A DNA stretch of 64,000 nt from Candidatus Zixiibacteriota bacterium (GCA_017999435.1 JAGNLV010000004.1:434001-498000); one strand, 5' to 3'. Shown: positions 23,438-32,593, counted from the stretch's first letter. A program made the numbers and translations. Notes: a model not told the origin generated them from the sequence alone.

Positions 23438-25705
23438 TCACTTCAGAAGCAGCATCTTCCTGGTCTCCACGAAATCGGCCGCCGTGGCGCGGTAGAGGTA
23501 GACGCCTGACGCATACGCCGAGGCGTCCCACTCGACCGTCACCGATCCGGGCGCCGAGGCGCCGTGGAATTCCCTGATGAGCTGGCCCAGCGTGTTGAAG
23601 ATCTCGATCCGCCACTCGGCGGCGACGGGCAGATCGAACTGAATGGTCGTCGCCGGGTTGAACGGGTTCGGGAAGTTCTGGTGCAGGGCGAAGGTCGAGG
23701 GGGCCGTGGGCTCGACCTTCGCGTTGGGGTCATCCGGAATGTCGTCATCCACATTCCCGCTTCCGCACGACGAGCAGCCGGTTCCGGTGGAGCTGCACTT
23801 CAGAGTGATGGTGGAGCCGTTCGTGGCGGCGTACATCGGACCGCCGGCCGCGTAGTCCCACACCTTGCCGTTCGTGACCGAGATCCCGATGCCGTAGGGT
23901 TTTCCGCGAAGGCAGGGAGATTTCAGCCCGATGCGGAGCCGGCAGACTTTCACGGGATCGCCCGTCGGCCCGACGCCCGCGAACAGGGAATTGGTCTGGA
24001 TGTCGTAAGTGTGGTAGTTGACGAAAGTGGGAATGACCCCGGTCATCCGGTCGATGATCCCGTAGATGCACGCCCAGGTGGGCACCGTGATGCGCACGGA
24101 GAAGGAATCGATGGCGCAGGTCCCGCGAACGTAGAAGTCCACCTCGCCGCAGGCCGTGGAAGAACTGCCGCCGCCGGCGAGGAGTTGGCCCATGAGAACC
24201 TCCACCGAGTCAAACGCCCCGCCCGACCAGGCGTCCAGGATGCCGTTGACGGAATCCGCCCGGAGGCACCCGACCGTGTCGGGGACGACCGTTCGGCCGT
24301 GGCCGATGCCGAAATCGTGGATAAATTTCGGACGGAGGTAGCGGTTGTTCCAGCTGGGCGTGAATCCGGCCGTGTCGAACCGCACCTTGAGCGTGACCAG
24401 ACTGTCGAAGTCGCCGCCGCCCGGCAGGTAGTTGGCGCGCGCGGCGTCCCAGGTCTGGTAGACCGCCGTCAGGTCGCCCTGGCTCAGATCGAGGAACTTC
24501 ACCGCGGGCGCATAGTGGTCGATCCCCGCGAAGTCGAGGTTGGGTGTCCAATCGATGTTCATGGTCAGGCCGGTGTCGGATTGCGACCCCATGCCCGCGG
24601 CGAAGGTGCTGCGCATGAGCACGCCGAATTTCAGCAGCTGCCCGTCGTCCTGCATCGTCACCGGCTCGCCCAGGTAGCGCGCCCGGTAGGCGGCCGTGTC
24701 GGCCATCGCAATCGTGACCGACGGGTCGCTCACAGCCGCCGGATCGATCGAACCGGAGCACTCGCTGACCCACACCGTGAGCCAGCCGGGTACGGCGTTC
24801 AGCACCGTCGAGGTGTTGCCGAGCGGACACCTCGGCGCCAGCGTGAGGTGAACGAGCGGGAAGTGGTGGCCCTCATCCACGCCGCTGAAATTCAGCGCGG
24901 TGATGACGATCGTATCGCTCCGCAGCGTGACGGTGCCGCCGAAGTAGGGCGGCATCTCAAACCCCCGGAATTCCAGCTTGGCGGTGTCGAACGTGTACGC
25001 CTGCCAGACGAGGCTGAGGCGAAAGTCGGTGGTCGCGTACTCGGTGAGTACAAACTCCTCGCCGACCTCACCCGTCACCGCGGTATCGGCGATTTCCAGC
25101 GTGATATGGTATGCCGAGTCGGGCATCCGGTCGACCGAGCCGTCGTCCCACCCCTCGCTTCCGGGCGAGTAGATAATGCCGTTGACAGTCACCGAGTTGT
25201 CCATCCCGTTGCGAGAGAAGTTCACGCCGCCGGGCAGCGAATCCTGGGGCCAGCACTCGTGGATGAACCTCAGGCGGCCATACTCGCGCGTGCCGGCCGA
25301 GGCCGTATGCAGCGGGCTCGTTGTGTCCAGCGTCATCTGCATCTGCACGACTCCATGCGGGCTTTCCTGAGCATCGAAGTAGGCGTACCAGCCGGGGTCG
25401 GCCTCCGCTGCCAGAAAGCTCATCCGCGTGGTGTCGTACAGCACTTTTACGTGGATCTCGGTGATGGCGCCGTTGAGCTGCTCGAAGAGGGAGTCAAAAC
25501 CGATGCCCAACGATACCGTTGCGACCTGGGCCGCCGAGTCGCTCACCGTACCCGTCACGTAGGCGAGGCCGTCGCCGAGGGCAAAGGTCACATGGTCCGA
25601 CGTTTCGGACATGACCTCGGAGAACGCCGGCCCGGCCGCCGACGCGGCCAGCAGGAAGCCGGCGAAAAACCCTCTCATAATGCACGTGTGCGTCAATGCA
25701 TGCAT
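23438..25705 (-). CDS. Large secreted protein with cohesin-like repeats and a type IX sorting domain
   Basis: The 755-residue product has a signal peptide (MRGFFAGFLLAASAAGPAFS core), several beta-sandwich segments that resemble cohesin-like domains (VATVSLGIGFDSLFEQLNG...ITEIHVKVLYDT; later GVLMRSTFAAGMGSQSDTG and CAIDSFSVRITVPT) and an end typical of type IX secretion substrates: ALHQNFPNPFNPATTIQFDLP ... LGQLIREF ... ASGVYLYRATA ... KMLLLK. It should cross the outer membrane and be fixed at or released from the surface. GGGAGGA lies 5 bases before ATG 25705. It is preceded by a 224-base leader from a strong promoter. Confidence 0.82.
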   Translation of the reverse strand: MHALTHTCIMRGFFAGFLLAASAAGPAFSEVMSETSDHVTFALGDGLAYVTGTVSDSAAQVATVSLGIGFDSLFEQLNGAITEIHVKVLYDTTRMSFLAAEADPGWYAYFDAQESPHGVVQMQMTLDTTSPLHTASAGTREYGRLRFIHECWPQDSLPGGVNFSRNGMDNSVTVNGIIYSPGSEGWDDGSVDRMPDSAYHITLEIADTAVTGEVGEEFVLTEYATTDFRLSLVWQAYTFDTAKLEFRGFEMPPYFGGTVTLRSDTIVITALNFSGVDEGHHFPLVHLTLAPRCPLGNTSTVLNAVPGWLTVWVSECSGSIDPAAVSDPSVTIAMADTAAYRARYLGEPVTMQDDGQLLKFGVLMRSTFAAGMGSQSDTGLTMNIDWTPNLDFAGIDHYAPAVKFLDLSQGDLTAVYQTWDAARANYLPGGGDFDSLVTLKVRFDTAGFTPSWNNRYLRPKFIHDFGIGHGRTVVPDTVGCLRADSVNGILDAWSGGAFDSVEVLMGQLLAGGGSSSTACGEVDFYVRGTCAIDSFSVRITVPTWACIYGIIDRMTGVIPTFVNYHTYDIQTNSLFAGVGPTGDPVKVCRLRIGLKSPCLRGKPYGIGISVTNGKVWDYAAGGPMYAATNGSTITLKCSSTGTGCSSCGSGNVDDDIPDDPNAKVEPTAPSTFALHQNFPNPFNPATTIQFDLPVAAEWRIEIFNTLGQLIREFHGASAPGSVTVEWDASAYASGVYLYRATAADFVETRKMLLLK

Positions 25706-25935
25706 AGAATCCTCCCTGGAAGTTTTGAAACGTGTGCGCGTAGTCGTGGACGAACAGATTTCCTGTGCCCGGTCTCACCTCCCTTCGCCGCACCGGATGA
25801 TGCCCGGCACCCCGATTGCCCGGCGCGCGGCGAGCCCCGCGCGGCGCGCCTCCGAGTCATCATCACGCTATTCGAGTAATAACCGTGTCCCCGCCCCCGC
25901 CCTGCGTCTCCGGACCTCCCGGTTGAGCCGGCAAA
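25706..25935. other. Long untranslated leader of the type IX-sorted gene
   Basis: This stretch between the promoter at 25936-25965 and the start codon at 25705 holds no gene on either strand. It would be transcribed as a leader of about 224 bases. No riboswitch class was recognised. Confidence 0.4.
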
Positions 25936-25965
25936 ATTCTACACGCCGCGGGGCCAGGCTGTCAA
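25936..25965 (-). promoter_or_regulatory. Strong sigma70-type promoter for the type IX-sorted protein gene
   Basis: The minus strand has TTGACA (25965-25960), an 18-base spacer and TAGAAT (25941-25936), giving six of six and five of six consensus matches. It reads toward the gene starting at 25705. This is the best sigma70-like promoter seen in the window. Confidence 0.65.
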
Positions 25966-26004
25966 GAGATTTTCTGGGCGGTCCGGCGGCTCCCGCCGGG
26001 CATA

Positions 26005-26036
26005 GAAAGGCGGCGAAACCCCGGGGTTCCGCCGCC
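26005..26036 (-). terminator. Rho-independent terminator after the CBM9/DUF5916 gene
   Basis: On the minus strand GGCGGCGGAACCCC and GGGGTTTCGCCGCC form a near-perfect stem centred on CCCCGGGG, followed by TTTCT. It starts 26 bases past the stop at 26063. Confidence 0.7.
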
Positions 26037-26062
26037 GGCTGCAGCCTCCCTCGAAGAAGGGG

Positions 26063-28360
26063 TCATGTTTGGAAGAGGTATTGCAGTTTCAGGAAAAACC
26101 GCCGCGACGACATCCGCCACTGGTCCGGTTCATCAGTCCCGGCCGCGAGATTCTGGTAGTCGTAGGTCGTCCCGACATAGAAGACGGAAAACGGGCTGAG
26201 CTGGTAGGAGAGAAGCGGGTCGATATCCCACCGCTCCGACCCGTCGTTGTACTGTACCACCAGCCGCAGCGACAGCTCCCGGGTGGCCTGGAACTGGACG
26301 CGGGTCCGGGTGATGTGCTGCTCGTACAGGAGTTCGTCGGTGGCGACGTGGCGGCTGCGGGTGAAGGTGTAGCTCGGTTCGATCATCAGCCGGTCGAGCG
26401 GCTTGAGGTCGACCTCGATCCCCCCGGTCACTTGATTTCCTGTGGCCGACTGCCGTACGGCCACGTCGCGGCCGAACGACAGGTCGCCGTTGAACGCGAG
26501 CGCATTGCTGATCACGCCGCCGGCGCCGATCCGCACGGCGTAGAGACCGTCGAACTGCACGCCCCCCCAATTCTCGTCACCGGCCGTGTAAGTGAGCGAG
26601 GCATAACTCTGCCAGAAGCGGAAATTCGCCTCCAGCCCGGCCGTGCCGTGCGTCCATTTGATCCTGCCGTCGTAGTTCCAGCGCCGGTCGACATAGATAT
26701 TCGGCGCCAGGCGCTCAATCAGACGGCCCTCGCCGTAGAAAAGGTAGTACGCGTTGACGAACGCGTTCCGGTAGTCGTTCCAGGGATCGTAGCCGGTCTG
26801 GGTCCGATAGGTCGGATCCACCTGGTCGTAGTTGAGACGGAAATTGAGGTGCCGCCCCTGGCGGCGGAACTGGGTGATGAGGGCGTTGCCGGAGAACGAC
26901 TCGCCGTCGGTGAGCACCGTGTGTTTGCCGTTGTCGAAAGTCATGCCCTCGAAGCGCTCGGGCTGCCCGAACAATTCGGGCCGGTCGGGTTCGCCGGTGT
27001 AGCTGGCGACCACCTGCCCGACCCAGCTGTAGTTGCGGGAGAGCCGGATGTCCGCATCGAGGCTCGCCACCGTCCCGTACCCCCCCCAGTCGTAGCGGCG
27101 GTCGGTGAGGATGAAACCGCCGCGCGAGTCCTGCCCGAACGAGAGCGAGCCGCGCAGGACGTTGACGGTGCTGGCGCCGGCGCGGAGGCTCCCCCCGCTC
27201 TCTTCCAGCGGCACGGTGTAGGGCGAGTTCTCATCCCGGGCGCTGAGAAATCCGAGCCGCCACCGCCCGGCCCGGCCGGTGAGTTTCGCCGCGTACCGGG
27301 GATCCCAGATCGTGCGCGAGGAAAACGAGTTGAAGAGCGTCTGGAAAATGTCCGCCCCCTCCTGGAAAAATGGCCGCCGCTCGGGATAGAGCAAGTCGAT
27401 GGTCGAATTGATGTCGATCTGGGCGGCGTCCGACTCGATCTGACTGAAATCCGGATTCCAGGTCGCCTCCACCGTCATCCCGGAGGTCACCGCGTACTTC
27501 CCGGCCAGCGACATCTCCCCCTCGACCTTCTCGTTGTCGAACGGGTACCCCTCGGCGGCGACGATCTGTCCCGACTGGTTGGCCACCGCGGTGGCGAGCA
27601 ATTCGACTCCCTTCCCGGGCGCCACGTCGGCGATCCCCTCAACCGTCCCCCACTGGCAGGGCCAGCACTGCTCGCTCCGGTTGTAGGCCGCCCAGGAGTA
27701 CTGGAAGGACGACGCACGCGGGCGGTTGCGCCAGAAGTCCACCCGCCACGACTGCTCGGCCCCCTGGGGAAAGCGCAGCCCGGAAAATGGGATCGCGATC
27801 TCCACCCGGTAACCCTCCGGGGTGACCTGCGCCGCCGACCGCCACACCAGGTCGAAACTCGCGTCCTCGCCGACCGTCGGCGTCCAGAGGATGTCCTTCT
27901 GCACACCATAGGGATTGACGAAGAATTCATAGGCCGAGGCGGCGTTGCCGTACGTGTCGATCAGCACGATCGCGCAGTCGTCGCCGCTGTATGCGTCGCG
28001 CCGGGTCATCGTGGCCCGGAGCGCCCGGGGATCATCATCGCAGATGAACCCGACATAGAGATTGGCCTTGTCGTAGGTGACGAGCACCTCCGTGCGCACC
28101 GCCGGCGGCGTCATGTCCCCGGGCGAGCGCTCGACGAAACGGTCGGTGCGCGCCGCGTTTCTCCACCCCTCGTCGCCCAGGTCCCCGTCGACCTCGATCC
28201 TCCCAGCCGCCGGGCGCAGCGTGATCGACGGCCGGTACACCGGCGTGAAATCCGAGGCCGGCAGCATCGCGGTCGAACCGCGAGCCTGGGGCGCAAGCCC
28301 GAGCAAAACAGCCGCCGACAGAGACACAAGCAAACCCCGGTTCACTGCGCGCACATTCAT
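26063..28360 (-). CDS. Outer-membrane DUF5916 protein with N-terminal CBM9-like domain
   Basis: The 765-residue product has a signal peptide (MNVRAVNRGLLVSLSAAVLLGLAPQARG). A carbohydrate-binding family-9-like domain comes next (RIEVDGDLGDEGWRNAAR, EVLVTYDKANLYVGFICDD, SAYEFFVNPYGVQKD). The rest (ESDAAQIDINSTIDLLYPERRPFFQEGADIF and alternating Tyr/Arg strands to the end) matches DUF5916, a predicted outer-membrane beta-barrel. GGGAAGG precedes ATG 28360. These proteins are frequent in FCB bacteria and are thought to handle polysaccharide at the surface, but no substrate is known. It is transcribed alone, with a terminator just after it. Confidence 0.85.
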   Translation of the reverse strand: MNVRAVNRGLLVSLSAAVLLGLAPQARGSTAMLPASDFTPVYRPSITLRPAAGRIEVDGDLGDEGWRNAARTDRFVERSPGDMTPPAVRTEVLVTYDKANLYVGFICDDDPRALRATMTRRDAYSGDDCAIVLIDTYGNAASAYEFFVNPYGVQKDILWTPTVGEDASFDLVWRSAAQVTPEGYRVEIAIPFSGLRFPQGAEQSWRVDFWRNRPRASSFQYSWAAYNRSEQCWPCQWGTVEGIADVAPGKGVELLATAVANQSGQIVAAEGYPFDNEKVEGEMSLAGKYAVTSGMTVEATWNPDFSQIESDAAQIDINSTIDLLYPERRPFFQEGADIFQTLFNSFSSRTIWDPRYAAKLTGRAGRWRLGFLSARDENSPYTVPLEESGGSLRAGASTVNVLRGSLSFGQDSRGGFILTDRRYDWGGYGTVASLDADIRLSRNYSWVGQVVASYTGEPDRPELFGQPERFEGMTFDNGKHTVLTDGESFSGNALITQFRRQGRHLNFRLNYDQVDPTYRTQTGYDPWNDYRNAFVNAYYLFYGEGRLIERLAPNIYVDRRWNYDGRIKWTHGTAGLEANFRFWQSYASLTYTAGDENWGGVQFDGLYAVRIGAGGVISNALAFNGDLSFGRDVAVRQSATGNQVTGGIEVDLKPLDRLMIEPSYTFTRSRHVATDELLYEQHITRTRVQFQATRELSLRLVVQYNDGSERWDIDPLLSYQLSPFSVFYVGTTYDYQNLAAGTDEPDQWRMSSRRFFLKLQYLFQT

Positions 28361-28791
28361 ACACCTTCCCCTTTCCCATTCGTGCAAGATGTTCCTGGTT
28401 GTACGCAACCGTCCGCCTGGCCGCTGCCTCCGCACCGTGGGCGGAACAGGACCAGGATCTCCGGGGATCGGTTCCTTTTGAGATTTCATACGGGACGGAT
28501 GCGCAAGCGGTTTCGTTCCGCTTGACAAAGCGCGTCGCAATGTCTGCGGCGCGGGCACCGTTGACCAAAGCAACTACCCGGCTCGGTGCGGCTATGCTGC
28601 GAGATCTGCAAACCGACCCGAATTCCACGGGACGATCCTCAAAATCTCCCGTAGGTCAGGATTTTTGTGATCCTGACATTCTCGCCATCGATAGAAGCAG
28701 GCCCGTCAGGACCACAAGGGTCCCGGCCTGCGAAATCCCGTTCGCGGGCGTATCCGGCGGAATCGGACGCGGCCCTGCCGAGCGCCCCCCA
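28361..28791. other. Gene-free spacer with nested inverted repeats
   Basis: No gene is supported here although long frames cross it antisense to flanking genes. It includes the inverted repeat GTCAGGAT (28655-28662) / ATCCTGAC (28670-28677), and just before it ACGGGA (28627-28632) facing TCCCGT (28647-28652). These could be an operator or RNA hairpins controlling the gene that starts at 28360; no clear -35/-10 pair was found for it. Confidence 0.35.
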
Positions 28792-28823
28792 TATAAACGA
28801 GAAGCCCGGTCGGATGACCGGGC
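28792..28823 (-). terminator. Rho-independent terminator after the cohesin-like protein gene
   Basis: On the minus strand GCCCGGT (28823-28817) pairs with ACCGGGC (28810-28804) around a six-base loop, followed by TTCTCGTTTATAT. It begins 29 bases past the stop codon at 28852. Confidence 0.7.
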
Positions 28824-28851
28824 TCCCGAGAGAAAAGCTTCGCAAGCGCGA

Positions 28852-29448
28852 CTACTTCGACTTGACCACCACAAATGCCGGGTAGATCTCGAGCCGCTTG
28901 TCGGCGCGGATCGCCTCTTCACCCAGGCGGTTCTTGATTTCCTCGAACTGCGCCACCAGCATGAGCGAGTTGCTCGGGCTGGTGGTCGTGGTGTCCACAA
29001 CCAGGTTCTCGACCGGTTGGTCTTCGATCGAGGAGACGAAGACAGTCACGAGCCGGCCTTTGCCGGGCGCCAGCACGTTGGTGCTCGGCCCCATGTTCGC
29101 GACCATGCCGAGCGTCACGCACTGCTGCATCGTATCCGGGCGGAAGCCGCGGTAGGCGAAATGATCGACCCGGCCGCCGGTGTAGACGGCGGAGTCGGCC
29201 ACGATCCGCACCGTCCCGCTCGAGAGTTTCAGCGGCACGGCGAGGCCCTCAACATTCTCGTCGTTGGTGGCGCTGATTGTGATCGACCAATTCTGCGGAT
29301 CGATCCGGGAGACCTCGGCGTACACGGTATCGAGGATGCCGAAATTATCCGGCTTGGCGGCCGGTTTTTGCGGTTCCTCGGCGGCGCCGAGCGACGCCAG
29401 CAGAAGAATCCCAAGGGCGGACAGCGTTAACAATCTGGTGATGTGCAT
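28852..29448 (-). CDS. Secreted protein with a cohesin-like domain
   Basis: The 198-residue product has a signal peptide (MHITRLLTLSALGILLLASLGAAE). The mature part is one beta-sandwich: SITISATNDENVEGLAVPLKLSS, VDHFAYRG, LAPGKGRLVTVFVSS and an NSLMLVAQ strand. The ordered strand pattern resembles cohesin-like domains found in secreted FCB proteins. A dockerin-tailed protein is encoded at 55826-57241, so a cohesin-dockerin pair is conceivable, but no experimental support exists for this family. Confidence 0.6.
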   Translation of the reverse strand: MHITRLLTLSALGILLLASLGAAEEPQKPAAKPDNFGILDTVYAEVSRIDPQNWSITISATNDENVEGLAVPLKLSSGTVRIVADSAVYTGGRVDHFAYRGFRPDTMQQCVTLGMVANMGPSTNVLAPGKGRLVTVFVSSIEDQPVENLVVDTTTTSPSNSLMLVAQFEEIKNRLGEEAIRADKRLEIYPAFVVVKSK

Positions 29449-29509
29449 CTTTCCTCCAGGCTGAATTCGGTCGGACCGTCCGCCACTGCGGCGGGCGGCC
29501 TATTCTCTT

Positions 29510-30994
29510 TTACAATTCAGAGGTCGGTTCGATCTCAGTCAGGCCGGCTTTCAGCGCGGTCAGGAGCGAATCGGCAACCTGCTGTTGCCCAAGGCGTTCC
29601 CGGCGGATCGCGGCGGCCCGGACGAGCGCCTGGCGGCCGATTTCATGCCGCCCATATTTCCGGTACAAGTCCTCCAACGTCCCGGCCGCCTCCGCCCAGT
29701 TGCCCAGGCGGCTGTCCAACTCGGCCTGAAAACTCAGGGCCCGGGCCTCCATCAGGCCTTCCTGGCTGTAGCGAGCGACCTGGGCGTAATACTCCCGGGC
29801 ATCCCGATACCACCGGTCGGCCTGGTCCTTGCGCCCCAACTGCTCGTAGCGCCGCGCCACGTAGAGAAACGCCCCCATCGCCTCGTCGGAACCCCGGTAC
29901 CCCTCGATCAGAGCGTGGTACTCGACCTCGGCCCGATCCCAGTTGTCTTCCAGTTCGAAGGTGCGGGCCATGGCCAGCTGGGCCGGGGGAGTCATGGCCC
30001 AGTAGCGGGGATGATCACGCTTGAGGGCCACCAGGATCTGGCGGGCATCGCCGTAGCGCTTTTGCTCCATCCGGATCAGCGCCTTGCGGAAGAGCAAATC
30101 CGGGTAGTAGGCCGTGTCGGAGGGCCCCAGCCGGGCCAGGAGAGTGTCGTACATGGCGGCCGCGCGGGTGAAATCGCGGAACTGAAAACCGACGATCTCG
30201 GCTATCCGGGCGCGGACTGCCGGATACGCCTGCGAGGCCGTGTCCGAGAGCTGCTCCAACTGCGCGATCTCTTTCTGCCCCTGCCCGGTTTCGCGGTACA
30301 ATCCGGCCAGGGCCGCCCGGCAGGACGCCTGCAGGAGCCGGTCGGAAGTCTTCGCGGCGAGGTCGGTGTAGTAGCTCACCGCCCGCTCCAGATGATAGGC
30401 AGCTTCCACCGAATCCCCCACTTGGCGGGCGACGGCGAAGATGTGGGCGGGCAGGTCGAACAGCGGCTTGACGATTTCGCCGCGGCTGTCGACCGGCGGG
30501 AAGAACGTTTCCAGCGCCGAGGTGTACATCGCCAGCGCACTGTCCCACCGGCCGGAGGCCTGCAGGGTGCGCCCGAGGTTGACCTGGGTCACCATGAGTT
30601 CTTCCCGCGCCAGGGCGGACTGAGAGAGGAGACGGGTGAGAACGGCGATCGACTCCTCGTACCGCCGCTGGTTGTAGAGCAGGCGGTTGAGTTCGTTGCC
30701 GGCCTGAAACGCGATCTGCTGCAGCTCCCGGTACTCGACCGGGTTGGCCTGCTCGCTGACCGAGTCGAGCGCGGCCAGGGCGAACTCCGCAGCCGCGGAG
30801 AGCTTCTCCCCGGCCCGCCGAACCAGCTCGGGCGGAGCCTCGCGGGGATTCACCTGGGCCTGCGCGATGATCTTCTCGGCATCGAAGAGCTTCTTCTCCG
30901 CCTGGAAGCGCAGGCGCAGGGCGGGGTTGTCGGCGCAGCCGAAAGCGGCGGCGAACCCGGCGGCGAGAATGAGAATTCGCGAGATTCTTCCCAT
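29510..30994 (-). CDS. TPR-repeat lipoprotein
   Basis: The 494-residue product starts MGRISRILILAAGFAAAFGC, a lipoprotein signal with Cys20. The rest is tetratricopeptide-like helical repeats (for example YEESIAVLTRLLSQSALAREELMVTQVNLGRTLQASGRWDSALAMYTSALE and AMGAFLYVARRYEQLGRKDQADRWYRDAREYYAQVA). Such proteins scaffold outer-membrane or cell-wall complexes. The ATG at 30994 is chosen over an earlier in-frame start because it begins the lipoprotein signal. It lies 61 bases upstream of the cohesin-like gene and may share its transcript. Confidence 0.85.
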   Translation of the reverse strand: MGRISRILILAAGFAAAFGCADNPALRLRFQAEKKLFDAEKIIAQAQVNPREAPPELVRRAGEKLSAAAEFALAALDSVSEQANPVEYRELQQIAFQAGNELNRLLYNQRRYEESIAVLTRLLSQSALAREELMVTQVNLGRTLQASGRWDSALAMYTSALETFFPPVDSRGEIVKPLFDLPAHIFAVARQVGDSVEAAYHLERAVSYYTDLAAKTSDRLLQASCRAALAGLYRETGQGQKEIAQLEQLSDTASQAYPAVRARIAEIVGFQFRDFTRAAAMYDTLLARLGPSDTAYYPDLLFRKALIRMEQKRYGDARQILVALKRDHPRYWAMTPPAQLAMARTFELEDNWDRAEVEYHALIEGYRGSDEAMGAFLYVARRYEQLGRKDQADRWYRDAREYYAQVARYSQEGLMEARALSFQAELDSRLGNWAEAAGTLEDLYRKYGRHEIGRQALVRAAAIRRERLGQQQVADSLLTALKAGLTEIEPTSEL

Positions 30995-31110
30995 TTGCGT
31001 TATTATCGGCAGTCTGACAAACCGTTGCCACAGAGTCCGAGGCAAATATACGGGCGGGGGAAACGGGAACAAGTCAAAAAACAGCGGCGCCTGCGGCCAC
31101 CAAAGCGCAC

Positions 31111-31138
31111 GGGCCGCCCGAATAACTCCGGGCGGCCC
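31111..31138 (-). terminator. Hairpin after the 252-residue PEP-CTERM gene
   Basis: CGGGCCGCCCG-type arms (GGGCCGCCCG at 31111-31120 and CGGGCGGCCC at 31129-31138) form a ten-base perfect stem with an eight-base loop, starting 26 bases after the stop at 31165. The trailing T run on the minus strand is short (CTTT a few bases on), so efficiency is uncertain. Confidence 0.5.
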
Positions 31139-31164
31139 GCCTGCAAATCTTATGGGTCAAGGGA

Positions 31165-31923
31165 TCATGCGTCGCGGCGACGCAGGCGGCGGAGCATCAC
31201 CCCCGACAGCCCCAGTCCCAGAAGGAGAACGGTCGCCGGCTCCGGAACCATCGCCACCGACTTCTCCATCAGGTCATTGCCGCAACCCAGAGTGACGTGA
31301 AAATCGAGCGACTGGAAATCCCCGAGCAGCGAACGGGCAAACCTGAACTCCCACACGTACGTGTCGCCGTCACCCGGCATCAGATGATTGAGCTCGTAGT
31401 CATCCCAGAAACTGAGCATCGTATTCACCTGGCCGAGGTAAGTGCCGCTGGTCATCCGGTAGTCGCCGGCCAAGGGGGCGATGGGCGTGCCGTAGTACGA
31501 ACCGGGGATATTCGGGATACCGGTGCGGCCGGTTACTCGATACAGGCCGTTCGAGCCGCCGTTGACCAGATCAATGGCATACTGGTAACCGCCGCCATTG
31601 GTGCCGATGAACAGGTCGCCCAGGTTGTAGTTGCGGCCCCAGCCGGTCGAATAGGCGGAGTAACCGAACGAGTTGGTCAGGGCGATGTACACATAGTCCT
31701 GATCCACCGCTACTTTCAAACCCTCGAGGTCGAACTCCTCGCCCCCCTCGCCGAGGGTACCGGGCGACGGCAGGTTGCCTATTCCGCCGGGGTAATTGAT
31801 CGGCGACCAGTTGTTGTTCTCGTCGAACGGCGAGTCGCCAAAATCATAGTAGTGAAAATTGAAGGCCGAGGCGGGAGTCGCCAGACAAAAGCCAATGCAC
31901 AGCACAAGAACAAGGATCCGCAT
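31165..31923 (-). CDS. PEP-CTERM protein, 252 residues
   Basis: The product has a signal peptide (MRILVLVLCIGFCLATPASA), a Gly-, Asn- and Tyr-rich extracellular domain (GDSPFDENNNWSPINYPGG, VAVDQDYVYIALTNSFGYSAYSTGWG) and a PEP-CTERM tail: VPEPATVLLLGLGLSGVML then RRLRRRDA. The middle resembles other PEP-CTERM proteins that hold a lectin-like or phospho-binding fold, but no family is assigned. Exosortase processing and surface or matrix export are expected. A sigma54-type promoter lies 46 bases upstream. Confidence 0.88.
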   Translation of the reverse strand: MRILVLVLCIGFCLATPASAFNFHYYDFGDSPFDENNNWSPINYPGGIGNLPSPGTLGEGGEEFDLEGLKVAVDQDYVYIALTNSFGYSAYSTGWGRNYNLGDLFIGTNGGGYQYAIDLVNGGSNGLYRVTGRTGIPNIPGSYYGTPIAPLAGDYRMTSGTYLGQVNTMLSFWDDYELNHLMPGDGDTYVWEFRFARSLLGDFQSLDFHVTLGCGNDLMEKSVAMVPEPATVLLLGLGLSGVMLRRLRRRDA

Positions 31924-31968
31924 GGTTGCCCTTTCGCAGTTGTTCTACTTCTATCTGTTCAAAGTTTT

Positions 31969-31983
31969 AGCAACTGCAATGCC
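31969..31983 (-). promoter_or_regulatory. Sigma54 (-24/-12) promoter of the 252-residue PEP-CTERM gene
   Basis: The minus strand reads GGCATTGCAGTTGCT. The GG and GC elements and their spacing fit the RpoN consensus, with C to T and G to T changes just after GGCA. It is 46 bases upstream of the start at 31923. Confidence 0.65.
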
Positions 31984-32138
31984 GTTGGCTTTCCCCCTGC
32001 TCAGTGTGCATCATAAGATATTGTGACACCGTTACTTATACGACAGAGCGGAGACTGTACTCCGTGGCCCGGCCTGGCTTTCCCTGCAACAAGTTGCACA
32101 ACAACGACAATCCGTGTCACCACGACCTGCGGGAAATA

Positions 32139-32166
32139 GAAAAGGCCACCCTGATCCGGGTGGCCC
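32139..32166 (-). terminator. Rho-independent terminator after the 115-residue PEP-CTERM gene
   Basis: On the minus strand GGCCACCC pairs with GGGTGGCC (32165-32158 and 32151-32144) around a six-base loop, followed by TTTTC. It begins 33 bases past the stop at 32199. Confidence 0.7.
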
Positions 32167-32198
32167 CAGAATTCTCGATTCGATTGAATGAAGCTCGG

Positions 32199-32546
32199 TT
32201 AAGCTTTGCGGCGGCGAAGCAACGCCAAGCCCGCGATACCCAGACCGACAAGCACAAGAGTGGCCGGCTCAGGAACGGTCGTGACCGTCTTGGGGAGCGT
32301 GGTGTTGCCCGGTCGAATGATCACCCCGCCGGTCCCGTCGGTACCGGTCGCCTGGCTTCCCGACGTCCGAGGGTCGCCGGTAAAATACGCCTGCCCGGTC
32401 GTGCCGACTGAACCGTCGGCGACGGTGATCTGGGCGCCCCAATCGATCGAAGACACATCGACCAGCCGTGGAGCGCTCAGCGGCAAAGCAACCGCTTGAG
32501 CTGCACACACCAAGGTGACCGCCAAAAGGACGATGATCGCTTTCAT
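32199..32546 (-). CDS. PEP-CTERM protein, 115 residues
   Basis: The product has a signal peptide (MKAIIVLLAVTLVCAAQAVA), a short Gly/Thr-rich mature region (DGSVGTTGQAYFTGDPRTSGSQATGTDGTGG) and the PEP-CTERM tail VPEPATLVLVGLGIAGLALL followed by RRRKA. Its tail is almost the same as that of the neighbouring 252-residue protein, so one exosortase should process both. ATG 32546 is chosen because it starts the signal peptide. A perfect sigma54 consensus lies upstream. Confidence 0.88.
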   Translation of the reverse strand: MKAIIVLLAVTLVCAAQAVALPLSAPRLVDVSSIDWGAQITVADGSVGTTGQAYFTGDPRTSGSQATGTDGTGGVIIRPGNTTLPKTVTTVPEPATLVLVGLGIAGLALLRRRKA

Positions 32547-32593
32547 CCGAAACCCATTTTTGTTTAGGGTAAAGATCTCCTGTGCAATTTTCC

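Noticed and set aside
23564-28525. Long plus-strand frames (771 and 818 codons)
   Set aside because: Antisense to the type IX-sorted protein and the CBM9/DUF5916 protein, which have signal peptides, ribosome sites and recognisable domains.
28399-29430. A 343-codon plus-strand frame across the spacer and the cohesin-like gene
   Set aside because: Crosses a terminator hairpin and is antisense to a signal-peptide protein; no ribosome site and no motif.
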